A stretch of DNA of 64,000 bases from Flavobacteriales bacterium (GTDB taxonomy: Bacteria; Bacteroidota; Bacteroidia; Flavobacteriales_D; Sanyastnellaceae). Below the pieces are notes generated by a model. It saw nothing but the letters and a program-made list of their open reading frames with translations. It was not told where the DNA came from and did no database searches. Both the position numbers and the translations under genes were made by a program. The stretch's first letter is position 1, and each line of letters opens with the position of its first letter. The stretch lies in assembly GCA_016780385.1 (NCBI GenBank), contig JADHLY010000006.1:1-64000 (forward strand), given 5' to 3'. Shown here piece by piece: positions 1 to 13,600 of the stretch.

Positions 1-1473
1 CAGCTGACCACCGCAGGACACCTGAGCGGGCAGATGTACCTCCAGATCTTGGAAGGAGGTCCCGGTGGGGCCGACAACCGGTATACGCTCACCTTTGGCA
101 ATGCTTGTACAGCGGATGATGGGCAGCAGGAGGGGAGCTTCACTTTTGTGCGCACCTGGCAAAGTGTGGCCACCGACGACTGTGGCAATGCCGACACCTT
201 GTACACCTTCCAGAACATCGCCGTGCGCGATACGCTGGCTCCGCAGCTCACCGAGACCTGTGGTTTGATGAATGGCGAGACCGTATCGTTCGATTGCGCG
301 GGTCCTGAGTTGTTTGATATGGATCCCTTGCCTTTGGCGTGCACAGTGTCCGCAGTGGACAATTGCGACAGCGAAGTGGGTGTGGACCGTTTCGACGACA
401 TCGAAGAGGATGCGCCAACTGGAGGTGTGTGCAACATCTGTGCGCCATCGGACCCCGCTCCCATGGACAATGGACTGACGTGTGACATGGAAGAGCCTGA
501 GGCCATGCGCTTGTTCAACCTCGATGGCGTCTCTGATGCCTCGTTCATCTTGGACCCCATGGAGACCTCGCGTTTTGATGTGCAATGCGACAGCGCTTTG
601 CAGGTAGAGCTTTTCCTGACCGATGGAGCGGGAGGGGGCTTCCACTTCACGGCTGAATACGGTTTTGCTGGCGACTGGGACGCATGGTCCAGTGCGGACA
701 ATCCCTACCACTTAGGCAGCGCGGGCAGCTACAAAAAGGACTGCGAGTCTGTGTACGAAGGGCTGCCCATCTGGTTGGATTGGAACTACTTCGTGCTGTT
801 GGACGGCCAACTCACAGGAACCGGAGTTTACGCGGGTTCCAGCTTTGATCTCGCCCACCAACCCTCCAACCATTTCTTTGGATTCCAGGTGGGAGCAGGC
901 GCCAACAACAAGAACGAGGAGTACGGTGCAGGCGGTTGGTTCTTCTGGGACGGAACCTTGGTTGTAGACGGTGAATCCCAGGGCAACTTGGCCTCGAGCG
1001 GTGACATCTTCGTCGACCTCGATTGCTGCTTGCCTTGGACCGCGGAGCACTTCTATGTCGCGGCCGACGATTGTGCCAACACAACCCCCTTCGCTTATAC
1101 TGTTATAAACACGGGCGAAACCGCCACAGAACAGGCCGGGCTTTCCGGTGGAAGCCAGCATACCACTGGTGCTGTGGTGATCGGAGATGCGGGCCTTTCA
1201 GGGAAGCAACCTTTCCGTGTTTTGGGGCTCAATCCGAACCCGACGATGGACTTGACACAGCTCCAATTTGAGGTGGATGTTACCCAGCGGATGACCATCC
1301 GCTTGCACACCATGACGGGTGAACATGTCATGAATGTATTCGATGGAATGGCCGAGCCCGGAAGCGCTTATCAGGTGGAAATCGGAGTGTCCAGCCTTCC
1401 TGCTGGACTTTATCAGCTGCGCCTGTCCTCCACCATCCACAGCGAAGTCAGGAAGCTTCTAATTGCAGACTAA
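1..1473 (+). CDS. Secreted T9SS-cargo protein, C-terminal part (5' end lies outside window)
   Basis: Open frame continues to base 1; C-terminus 'LGLNPNPTMDLTQLQFEV...GLYQLRLSSTIHSEVRKLLIAD' is a type A T9SS sorting domain; TAA at 1471-1473. Confidence 0.85.
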   Translation, partial: QLTTAGHLSGQMYLQILEGGPGGADNRYTLTFGNACTADDGQQEGSFTFVRTWQSVATDDCGNADTLYTFQNIAVRDTLAPQLTETCGLMNGETVSFDCAGPELFDMDPLPLACTVSAVDNCDSEVGVDRFDDIEEDAPTGGVCNICAPSDPAPMDNGLTCDMEEPEAMRLFNLDGVSDASFILDPMETSRFDVQCDSALQVELFLTDGAGGGFHFTAEYGFAGDWDAWSSADNPYHLGSAGSYKKDCESVYEGLPIWLDWNYFVLLDGQLTGTGVYAGSSFDLAHQPSNHFFGFQVGAGANNKNEEYGAGGWFFWDGTLVVDGESQGNLASSGDIFVDLDCCLPWTAEHFYVAADDCANTTPFAYTVINTGETATEQAGLSGGSQHTTGAVVIGDAGLSGKQPFRVLGLNPNPTMDLTQLQFEVDVTQRMTIRLHTMTGEHVMNVFDGMAEPGSAYQVEIGVSSLPAGLYQLRLSSTIHSEVRKLLIAD

Positions 1474-1501
1474 CAATTATACTTTTAGACCAAACCAAGA
1501 G

Positions 1502-1533
1502 GAGGGGGGGGGTAATGCCCCCTCTTTTTTTTT
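1502..1533 (+). terminator. Rho-independent terminator
   Basis: GAGGGGG...CCCCCTC stem followed by a run of 9 T, just after the stop at 1473. Confidence 0.75.
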
Positions 1534-1665
1534 GGAATCCACTGAAATATCTGCAGTCACAACACCACTTCGTCGCTTACAAGTTTGTGGTTTGTAATGG
1601 GGTTTTCATCGATGAAAATGAGGACAAAATGGTCATTTTCACCTTGACCAAATTCTGTTCTCACT

Positions 1666-4600
1666 ATGTCCAGCATTCGCTGTTTCTTCCGTGCACCATC
1701 CGCTGCACCTGCTTCTTCCTCAAGCCTGAATGGTTTTTCCGCCATCCTCTGCGTGATTGGATTCTCCAGTTTGCTCCTTTCCACAGCCCAGGCCCAGGCT
1801 CCTTCCGGGGACCCCGAGGTGTTTAACGTCCATGACAAATTGGCCAGCTCTGAGCAAGGCGCTGATTTGAATTTCGGCTCTGCCGTGGCCATGGACGGTG
1901 AGGTGTTGATCGCTGCAGATGACAATGAGCACGTCGAAGTTTTCCGCAAGGCGGGTGACGGTTCCTGGTCCTTGGAAGCGGTGATTCCAGCCCCAATCAG
2001 CGGTACGGAATTCGGAGCAAGAGAAGCGCTGGCAACCAATGGAGATTGGATTGCCATCGGTGCCAAACTTGACGATACGTACGAGAACAATGCCGGCGCT
2101 GTCCACATGTACAAGTACGATGGCCTGGATTGGCAATACACTGGTTCCCTCAGCCATATGGCGCCATTTGGCAGCATTGTCACCGATTGGTTTGGAATGG
2201 CAGTGGCCATGGATGGAAACCGGATGGTCGTCGGTTCTCGGGCCGAAAACGGTGTGGGAGCTGCAGGTGCAGTGCACTACTTCGAGTACAACGCCATGTT
2301 GGACATGTGGCTGGAAAGCGGATTCATTGCCAGCCAACACACTGAGGGCAACTCGACGAGCAAGTTTGCGGAAAGCGTCGACATCTCAGGAGACTACATG
2401 ATTGTCGGTGAGCACCGCAACAACACGAATGGTCAGTTTGCGGGTGCGGCACATATTTATGCCTTCTACAACCAGTGCTGGCACCACCAAAATGTATTTT
2501 ACGGTCACAATGCCCAAGACATTTTGGGCAAGGACGTGGCCATCAGCGGAACCACGGCAGTCGCGGGTTCTCCCTTTGCAGATACGGATGACCTGAATGA
2601 GGCTGGAGCCGTCACGCTCTATCGTTTGCTTCCTTTCTCCGGAGGCGACAGCGCTTGGGCCGAAACTGCCCACTTCGCACCCGACGGTACGTCGCAAGGT
2701 GATTGGGTAGGTTCTGCCGTCGACATCGACGGATCCCTGCTGGCTGTGGGGGTTCCAAGAGACGATGAATTCATCATCAATGGAGGTGCGGGTTATTTCC
2801 TTTTTGATTGCACGGACGGCGCACTGACTTGTGTCAATGAAGGTTTCGCTTGTGACGCCATGCAGAACGACCGTTTGGGTTTTGATGTGGCGGTGAGTGA
2901 GGGTTTGGCGGCCATCGGTGCCACCCTTGATGACAACATTTACGAGAACGCCGGTTCCGTGTACATCTTGGGCATGGATGATCTCGGATTTGAGTGTGAT
3001 TTGACCGCGCCCGGAACGCCGGAAACGGACTTGTTGACCTCTGACGATACTGGTGTGAACGCTTATGACGACACGACCCGTCAAACCACCCCCGATTTTG
3101 ATGTCATTCTCCCCGGTGGAGGAGGCCTTTCTGTGACAGCGGATTATCTGGCAGAAGCTGGAGATGCCGTGGTCTTTTACATGGAGGGGACAGGTGACAG
3201 CTCCATTGTGATCCTGACCCAGGAAGACATCGACAATGGTGCCGTGAATGTGGATTTCGTGTACCCTGGTCCTGTACTGGAGGACGGTGAGTACACCTTC
3301 TGCTCATACTTGATTGATGTGTTCGGCAATGTGGGGCCGACCGATTGTACCACCATCCTCATCGACAATGCTGACCCTGAACCCATTGTGGATTTCGGAA
3401 CCTCTGCCGTAGCAGGTTCAGATACTACCCTCTATCTGGATGCCAATGGCGGCATAGACCTCGATGTGCAAGGACAAGCCAACATTTCCGCATCTGACAA
3501 CATCGCGATGGACACGATTTACGTGGACATCACGGAGTTTGATTGCTCTGATGCCGGCAACATTGTGACGGTGACCCTCACCGCAGTGGATCTCGCGGGA
3601 AACCAGGCGACGACCACGTTTGATGTGGCCATCGAAGACGAAGTGGCCCCTGTAGCCATTGCCCAGGACATCACGGTGCAGTTGAATGGCGTTGGCTCAG
3701 CGACGATTACGCCGGAGCAAATCGACAATGGGTCGAACGATGCCTGTGGCATTGCCACACTTTCACTGGACAAAACGACCTTTGACTGCACAGAGGTGGG
3801 CCCCAATACGGTGACCCTCACAGTGACGGACAATCACGGAAACACCGCCACGGCGACAGCTACCGTCACGGTAGAAGACAACGTGGCCCCTACAGCCGTT
3901 GCTCAGGATTTGACCGTTCAACTTGACGCCACAGGCGCAGTCAGCATCACGCCGGAACAACTCAACAACGGCTCCAGCAACGCCTGTGGCATTGAGAGTA
4001 TGACCTTGGATATTTCCAGCTTTACGTGTGCTGATGTCGGCCCCAATACGGTCACTTTGACCGTGACCGACAGCAACGGCAATGTCAGCACAGCCACTGC
4101 GACGGTGACGGTTGAGGACAACGTGCTTCCCGCCATGGTCACCCAGGACATTACGGTCCAATTGGACGCCTCGGGTGCGGTGAGCATCACTGCGGCTCAA
4201 ATCGACAATGGCACCAGCGACGCTTGTGGCATTGACACCCTGTACTTGGACACTTACGACTTCGATTGTGACGACCAAGGGGCCAACACGGTCACCTTGA
4301 CGGCTGTAGATGTCAATGGCAACCTCAATACCGCCACCGCTACGGTGACCGTTCAGGACCTCGCTGATCCCACGGCATCTGCACAGGACATCACCATTGA
4401 ACTCGATGCCACAGGGAACGCATCCATTACTCCCGACCAAGTGGACAACGGATCAGATGACGCCTGCGGCGGCATCGCCAGCATGACGGTGTCTCCGGAC
4501 AGCTTTGATTGCGAGGACCTCGGTACCAACACGGTGACCTTGACGGTCATTGATGGGTCTGGCAACTCCGCTACGGCCACGGCCACGGTGACGGTTGTCG

Positions 4601-7600
4601 ACGAGGTAGCACCAGACGTCACGGGTACCTTCCCGGCGGACATCATCCTCTACGCCGATGACGACAACGGTAGCATCGATGTCACTCCGCTTGGAGCAGC
4701 GGGAGCAGCTTCGGTCGACTACAGTGACAACTGCAGCGGAGAAGGCAACAAGACCTATGGCGTGGCCGGACAAGTGCCGACGGGTGGCCTGATTATCACT
4801 GCCATTGGTGATCCGAACGATGCCGCGAGCACCTGCCGCTTCGTGGAGATCCACAACAGCAGCGATGCCGACATTAATCTGACGGGTTATGCCCTCCAGC
4901 GTTGGACCAACGATTACGCTGGACCGTCCACGGGCAGCAACATCGACCTGAGCGCCATCGGAACCATGGCGCCAGGCACCTATGCCCACATCGCCAACAA
5001 CGCCGGCTTTGAAGGCTGCTACGGCTTTGCTCCAAGCATCATTGCGGGCAGCGGTGGACCGGCTGACAGCAACGGTGATGACAACATCGCCATCATCGAC
5101 GGCAGCTCCAACATCATCGACATGTTCGGTGTGGCCGGCGAGGACGGATCCAATACCTGCCACGAGTTCGAGGATGGTGTCGCCTTGCGCGCCGGTTCTA
5201 ACACGGATCCGAACGGAGGTGCATGGGATGAGTCCGGCTGGATTGTTTACAGCGATGGCTCTTCGGCCAGCGGCTGTACGAACCACAACTCGGGCCAGTC
5301 GCAGAACGCGAGCGACATCGCCCTGTTGATCAACAACTGGGCGGGTGCTGGCCCGGTGGCTCCGCAGGCGGACTTCAACAGTGTGGACATCAGCTATTCC
5401 GATGAGACGACGAGCTACACGGCTTCGGCCTGCTATACCTTCGAGCGGACCTGGACCATCACGGTGACCGACGCCAGTGGCAATGCCACGACGGTGACCG
5501 ATGTGCAGGCCATACAGGTGGCCGACACCTCGGCTCCGGACATCACGGCGTTGGCAAACACCACCGCAGCGTGGGACCTGTTCAGCTTCGACCTTTCCGC
5601 AGGAGACCAGTCCACGGTGCTCGCCTACACGAGCTTCGAGGAGGGGACCAGCGGGGACCAGTACGTCGACACCGGGGATGCTGCCGCCGACCACGCCCTT
5701 GCGAACAACCCGGGCCAGTCCGAAGTGAACTTCACTTCGACCGGCGGTGAGATGGGCTTCTCCAGCTACTACTACAGCACAGGCAGCAACGGACTCACCG
5801 ACGGAGATTTCGTGGGTGTGACCAGCTTCACCGGTGCAGTGGGTGCCTACACGGATGGAAGCCAAGGTTTCCAGATGCAGGATACCGACGGCATCATGGA
5901 GTTGGTGTTTGACAACGTCGACGTCAGCACGGGAGGAGTGACGCTTACCCTCGACTACTTCGTGCAGTCCACGGGCTGGGAGACATCGAATCCCGAGGAC
6001 ATTATTCGCATCTGGGTGGTGACCGACGGAGGTGAAGTCGATTTGCTCAACACCCAAGGACAGGACATCGACAACCTTGGCATCGAGGGCCAGTGGAACA
6101 TGGCCAGCCTCGACCTCGACGGATACGATTCTGCAGAGCTACACATTTCGCTCCAGTCCAACTCTGGAAGCGAGAGTCTCTTCATCGACAACGTTGCATT
6201 CAGCGCTGGCAATAGCCCGCTGGCTGCGCTCGAGGCCAATGGCTACGTGAGCTTCAGCGACAACGTCGAGCTCGCATCCACCGAGGCGGCCATCACACTC
6301 GACGGCAATACATGCGACGGAGCCTACGACATCGTCTACACGGCCACCGACAGCTGTGGCAACACCACGACGATGGCCCAGCACATCGATTTGGAGGACG
6401 CCGTGAATCCGGCCATCAGCGACATGCCGGCCAACATCACCCAAACCAACGATGCAGGAAATTGCGCCGCAGCCGTGAGCTGGACGGCGCCCACTTCGTC
6501 TGACAACTGCTCTGTGGACACGTTTACCTCCGACTACAGCAGTGGCGGCGACTTCCCGGTGGGCACCACGACCGTGACCTACACGGCTGCAGATGCTTCG
6601 GGCAACACCACCACGAGCACCTTCACGGTGACGGTGACGGATGACGAGGCGCCTGTCATCAGCGGCATGCCCTCCAACATTACACAGTCCTCTGATGTGG
6701 GATTGTGCACAGCAGTGGTCAATTGGACGGCGCCTACAGCGGCCGACAATTGTGGCATCGCTTCATTTACCTCTGATGCCGATTCGGGCGATGCTTTCGG
6801 CATCGGTGAGAACACGGTGACCTACACGGCCACGGACATTCACGGCAACACCACGACGGCGAGCTTCACCATTACGGTAGAGGAAACCGAAGATCCCACC
6901 ATTGCGGGCATGCCTTCCGACATCAACCAGACCAACGACCCTGGTGTCTGCGGTGCAGTTGTGACTTGGACCGCGCCTACAGCGGCGGACAACTGCGGCA
7001 TTGCCAGCTTCACCCCCTCGCATGCGATCGGCAGCACTTTTGATGTGGGAACGACGACGGTAACCTACACGGCCACCGACTTGGCGGGAAATACCGCCAC
7101 GGCCACCTTTGACGTGACGATCACGTTTGATGACAATCCTGCCATTGCGGGCATGCCATCTGACATCACGCAGACGGCTGATGCCGGCGTGTGCGACGCG
7201 GTCATCACATGGGTGCCCCCCACGGTTCCCGCCAACTGCGGTGATGTCACATTGACGTCTACCCACAACAGCGGCGATACGTTTGCAGTGGGAGCGACCA
7301 CGGTCAGCTACACAGCAGAGGACATCCACGGCAACACCACCACGTCCACCTTCACGGTGACGGTGACCGACGATGAGGACCCTGCCATCAGTGGCATGCC
7401 TTCTGACATCACGCAAACCGCGGATGCGGGTGAGTGTGAGGCCGATGTAACCTGGACGGCGCCAACGGCCTCCGACAATTGCGCCATTGCCACTTTCACG
7501 TCCGACGCCAATGCTGGTGACGCCTTCGCAGTAGGATCAACAACGGTGACCTACACAGCGACCGATATTCATGGCAACAGCTCCACGGGTTCTTTCACCA

Positions 7601-10600
7601 TAACAGTGACCGACGATGAGGACCCTGTGATCAGTGGCATGCCCGCTGACATCACGCAGTCCAACGAGGCAGGCGATTGCAGCGCTGCAGTTTCATGGAC
7701 GGCTCCGACCGCTTCCGACAACTGTGGTGTGGCTTCCTTGACGACCTCTCACGCCATTGGGAGCGTCTTCGCGGTGGGCAACACAACCGTGACTTACACC
7801 GCCACGGATGTCAACGGCAACACCTCCACGGCCAGCTTCACGGTGACCATTACCGACGATGAAGATCCTGTTATTGCAGGTGTGCCAGCCGACATGACCC
7901 TGTCCAACGACGGGGGCGATTGCAGTGCGGAGGCCAGCTGGACGGCCCCCACGGCGACGGACAACTGTGGCATCGCATCTTTCACTTCGACCCACGACAG
8001 CGGGGATGCATTTGCTGTGGGAACCACAACGGTGTCCTTCACCGCCTCCGATGTAAATGGAAACACCACCACGGAGACATTTACCGTGACGGTAACGGAT
8101 GACGAGGATCCAACGATCAGCGGCACGCCGGCCAACATCACCCTGAACAACGACGCCGGCGATTGCAGCGCAGTGGCCAGCTGGACGGACCCCACGGCGG
8201 CTGACAATTGCGCCATCGCTACGTTCACTTCCACCCACAACAGTGGCGATGCCTTTGCGGTGGGCACGACGACAGTCACCTACACGGCAACGGACATTCA
8301 CAGCAACACCACGACTTCGACCTTCACGGTGACGGTGACCGACAATGAGCAACCCGTGATCAGCGGTTTGCCATCGGACATCACACAAACGGCGGACGCC
8401 GGCGAGTGTGAGGCCGATGTGACCTGGACGGCCCCCACGGCCGCCGACAACTGTGCGATTGCCACCTTCACTTCCACGGCGAACCCCGGCGACGCCTTCC
8501 CAGAAGGCATGACGACGGTGACCTATACGGCGACCGACATCCATGGCAACAGTTCAACGGGTTCCTTCACGATCACAGTGACGGACGATGAGGATCCTGC
8601 CATCAGTGGTACCCCCGCCAACATCACCCAGTCGAACGATGCGGGCAACTGCAGCGCGGCGGTTTCGTGGACGGCACCAACGGCCTCGGACAACTGCGGT
8701 GTGGCCTCGTTGACCGCGACCCACGCCATTGGCAGTGTGTTCGCAGTAGGTACCACGACGGTGACCTATACGGCGACGGACATCAACGGCAATACTTCGA
8801 CGAGCAGCTTCACGGTGACGGTGACCGACGACGAAGACCCCGTCATCAGCCCGTTGGCTTCGGACCACACTTACCAGCGTGATGGTGGTGAAGCCACTGC
8901 CTTTGCGGCCTGGCTCGCCAACTATGGTGGAGCGGCGGCGACGGACAACTGCGGTTTGAGCGGTTGGTCCAACAACAGCACGGGCTTGAGCGATGATTGT
9001 GGCAGCACAGGCACCGAGACGGTGACCTTCACCGCTACGGATATCCACAGCAATACAAGCACCACTTCGGCCACCTTTACGGTGATCGACACCCACGCCC
9101 CAAGCTGTCCATTGATTGACCTGGTGTATGCCAATGATGATGGTCCAGACCAAACAGACAATATCACCAACGATGCATCGCCGACGGTTCGCGTGATGTT
9201 CACGGGTATCGGCGTCGAATCTGCCGAAGCTGGGGATGTGGTCGAGTTGTACATCCAAAACATCTTGACGGAATCGTACACCATTGACCAGACCGATGTG
9301 GACAATGGATACGCCACCTTTGAGATTGGACCGTTTGGAGACGGCCCCGTCATGTTGAGTGCGCGCCACATCGATGATTGTGACCAAGCGAGCATCTTCG
9401 CTTTCCTCAATGTCATCATCAACACGGCCGCTCCCATCTTGGAAGTGCAGCCTGTGACGGTGTCCCTCGACGCCTTTGGATTTGCCAGTGTGCCCATCGA
9501 GGACTTTGTGGTGAGCGCTACCGATGACTTCGGCACAGTGAATCTCAGCGTGGGTGGTAACCCTGAATTGTATGTCGTGGAGGACGACGAGGGCAACCTC
9601 ATCTTGGTCGACCTCGAAAACCAGGAAGCGGAGTTCATCGATATCGATCCGGTGCATGACGTCTTGAACGGCTATGCCCAAATCATGATGTACGACGCCG
9701 CGGCTGGAGGGTTCCTCTTCACCGACGGGTACAGCAACTATGCGGTGACCAACGATGCCTTCGAGGTGCTGTACACCGGTGCTCTGGACGATGGCAGCTT
9801 CGCCGATGGCGACATCAACTTGGACTGTGTCCACGCCGTGGACCAAGCCGGTGGCTGGATTTACGCCATCGAGCGTTCCGATTGTGCCGTCACGGACAGC
9901 CTGAGGTTCTTCCGCTTCCGCTTTGACGGAATCGGCGAGATTGAAGCCGAGTTGCTGCACACCCTCGCCTCTGATGTCAATGGCAATTCGCATGACTTTG
10001 AGTCCATGGCCGTTGACCTGGAGGGCGGCATCGCCTACCTCGTGGGAGACCACGATTTGTACGGTGGTTCAAGCAGCCAAGAGTTGTGGATGCTCGTCAT
10101 GTCGACCGGACAACTCGTCTATCTGGGAGAACTGGACGACGACACCGAAGCCATGTGGTTCGATGAAGGACAGCTTTGGTTGGGCCAAGACAATGGAGAA
10201 GTGGGGCTGCCCCAATTCGAGGAATTGCCTGCTGCGACGCCGTATGTCTGCGGCGATCCTTCTTGCGCCATACCGGACACAGTCCAATTCGTGAAGGCCG
10301 ACGATGCCGAAACGGATGACAGTGCCCTTTGGGACCACATTACCGACAACGTAGCCCTCTTCCGCTCTAACAGTGGCGGTCTATACAATGCCCTTTCTGG
10401 CGGAGGCATCTACTACAAGCGAGGCGCAACCGGCAGCGCTGGGGCTTACATCTCCGACTTCCAGGAGGTCAACGATTACAACGTCAACGACCTCCCAGGA
10501 GACACCTTGTCGCTCTACATTCCGGAAGGTGACCTCTGCTTTGATCTGGTCTTCTCCAGTTGGACCTGTTGCGGTGATGGAGGTGGTTTCGCCTACGAGC

Positions 10601-13600
10601 GGATCCACGTGCCGACGCCATCCATTCTCGTGGGTGGCATACTCGGCTCCTCTGAGTATTTGGATCTGGATGATTTCAATGGCAGCTACAATACGGATGA
10701 CATCCAAGCCGCATACTTCGGCCGGGTATTCACCCAGAGCGTTATGCTGGATTGCGGCGACACCGATGCGCCTGTTGAAGTGGTGGTGCGTGCCGAAGAC
10801 ATTGCGGGCAACGTCACCTTTGATACCACGTATGCCACGGTCATCGACGACCTCGCTCCCACGCTCGTGCTCGAGCCGCACACTGTCTACTTGAGCGACG
10901 CAGGTGAAGGCTACTTCAATTTGAGCGACGTCTTGGGCGATGCGACCATGGACAACTGCAGCTACGCAGCGGAGATGACATGGGACGGACAAAGCTGCGG
11001 TGCTGCGCCGAAGTATGGACTCACTGCAGGAACGCTCGATGCCAACACCAGCAACTGCGACGACTGCACATCGCTGGTGCCACTCGGCTTCGACTTCACG
11101 TTCTACGGAGAGACCTACAACCAGGTGTATATCTCCTCCAACGGTCTCCTCCAATTCGAAAGCAGCAGCTCTGAGTGTTGCGACGGAGAAGCGATTCCGG
11201 ATTCCGATTACGAGGCGGCCATTGCCGTGATCCACACAGACCTGGATCCGGATGAGCGGGATGACGCCAACATCTACTACCAGACCTTGGGCACTGCTCC
11301 GAACCGCGAATTCGTCGTGAGCTGGAGCCAAGTGTCCAACTATGAGGACAACGACATTCGCCATGATGGTCAGGCCGTGCTGTATGAAGCCACAGGCCAA
11401 GTGGACATCTTCTCTGGGTACCATGCTTACCTGCCAGACGATTGTGATGATCCGATGACCACGGGCATTTCAAATCAGGACGGCACATTGGGCATGGCGC
11501 CTCAGCAATTCGTTGAGAATTGTGCCGAGCGAGGAAACCTCTACATCACCTTCACGCCGGATGGTGACAACTATGCGATGGACTACGAAGTCTGCTCTGA
11601 CTTCACCTGTTCGGATGTCGGTGTTGTCGAGGTGGCCGTGACGCTGACCGACCCGAGTGGCAATGCCACGAGCGGAACGGTTGAGGTGACGGTGGTCGAC
11701 GAAGTGGCACCCCTTGTGGTGTCCACCCCATACATTCAGCCTTTGGATGAGAATGGAGAGGCCACCTATGACCTGTCCAATGCTGTGGCAACCGATGCTT
11801 GCGGCATCCAGAGCTTCGAAGCCTTGACCACACTGGATTGTGAAGTGGACGCGCCGGAAACGGGGTCCGTGGACTTCGAGAAACTCGACGATACGTCCGG
11901 CCCGGAGGCCACCGACTTTATCGGCTGGGATGTGGCCCTGACGCGGGGCAACAGCGGCGGACTATACAACGCCCTCACCCAAAACAGCTACAATCAAGCT
12001 GGTCCTGATGGTACCCTGTGGAAACTGGGGGCAGCAGACTCAGAAAATCAGTGGACAAGCCTGTATGATGCCGTTGATGGCAGCTTGGATAACAATTTGG
12101 TAGGCACCACGCTCACCATGGTCACCCTGCAGTCTCAGCGGTTCTTCGAAGTCGCTTTCACCTCTTGGAGCTGTTGCGGGGATGGTGGTTTTGCTTACAC
12201 CCGAACTGAGGTGCCCACGGCCTCAGGCTTATTCACAGAATTGGAGCCGGGCACAGGCTGCGATGGCTTTGTCAGTGAAACCGTGTCCTTTGAGAAAATG
12301 GACTACGACGATCCCAGCCTGGTGCATGACAGCATTGCCCCCGGGGTTTGGATTTCGCGCGGCGACGACCAAGGCCTGATCAATGCGGCTACGGGCGAAT
12401 CTTGGGACGGAGAAGGACCCAGCGGTACGCTGTGGCGCGTTGCCGGCAGCGGAGGCGCGTGGAGTTCATTCTACGATGTGTTCGGAGGTGGAATTGGCAA
12501 TGCCATTCTGTCCACGGAACTCGAATTGTGGGTGCCCAGCGTCAACCAGGTTTGGCACATGGACTTCACGAGCTGGACACAAGGTGGCAATGGAGGCGGA
12601 TTCGCATACACCCGCACCAGCTTGGCACCATGTGCAGGGTGCACGAGTCCTGTCGCCCTCGACTATGATCCGGACGCACTGTTCGCTACCCCATGTGACA
12701 TTCCTGTGTACGAGGAAGTCGAATTGGTCGCCACGGACGTGAACGGCAATGTGACCCATGCCATCGCCTACATGGCCGTTGCCGATGAGATGGCACCTGA
12801 GGTTAACCTCTTCGATCTCGAAGATTACACCTTGTATGCCGGTGAAAGCTGTGTCAATATGGTGGACCTGTTTGCCGCGGGTTCTCCTTGGTATGAAGCG
12901 ACAGACAACTGCGATGTCAGTGTTGAAATTCTCTATGACGAAATCAACGAGACGGGCATTGCGGGCTGCCGTGAGTTTGACCGCCGCTGGATCATTGTGG
13001 CAGAGGACCCTTCAGGCAATGTGGCGACAGATACCACCCTTCAGCACATCACGGTGATCGACAATACCGCTCCTACGGTGTTCCTCGATGGTGTTCCTGC
13101 GGACACTTCGGTTGATCTGGATGCCAGTTGTAGCGGTGCCATGCCTGCTGCCGCAACGGTTGTGGCCAGTGCAACCGACAACTGCACCGACACGCCTACA
13201 GTGGGTCCTGTGACCTACACGGACAGTGCGCCGGCCTACCTCTGTGGTGATGCCGGCAGTTACACCATCGTGAGGACCTACATGGCCACCGCGACTGACG
13301 CTTGTGGCAACGCGGGCATGGTCACGGCCACCCAAACGGTCACCTTCAATGATGTGACAGCACCGCAGATCACCGACAGTGAAGGCATTGCCAATGGCGA
13401 AACCTTGACGCAAGAAGAAGCAACTGGCTTGTTTGACTTCATCTTCATTCCCGGTCCAGCGGACTTGGAGGCAGATGACGCCTGCAGCGATGTGAGCATC
13501 GAGGTGACTGAAGTCTTGGGAGGATTCATTCCTACAGAGACCGCTGACAATTTCTGCGGTGCGGCTACGCCTGAGGCATTCACTGGAGCCGACGCCTGCA

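Noticed and set aside
4453-6057. 534-aa minus-strand ORF antisense to the giant gene (also 8554-10053, 13012-14259)
   Set aside because: Shadow ORFs from GC-rich, repeat-biased codons on the opposite strand; low-complexity translation (V/G/R/H-rich) with no recognisable domain.
6409-8838. Regular 243-nt direct repeats as a possible CRISPR or satellite array
   Set aside because: Period and reading frame correspond to 81-aa protein domains within one ORF; no short identical repeat/spacer structure.
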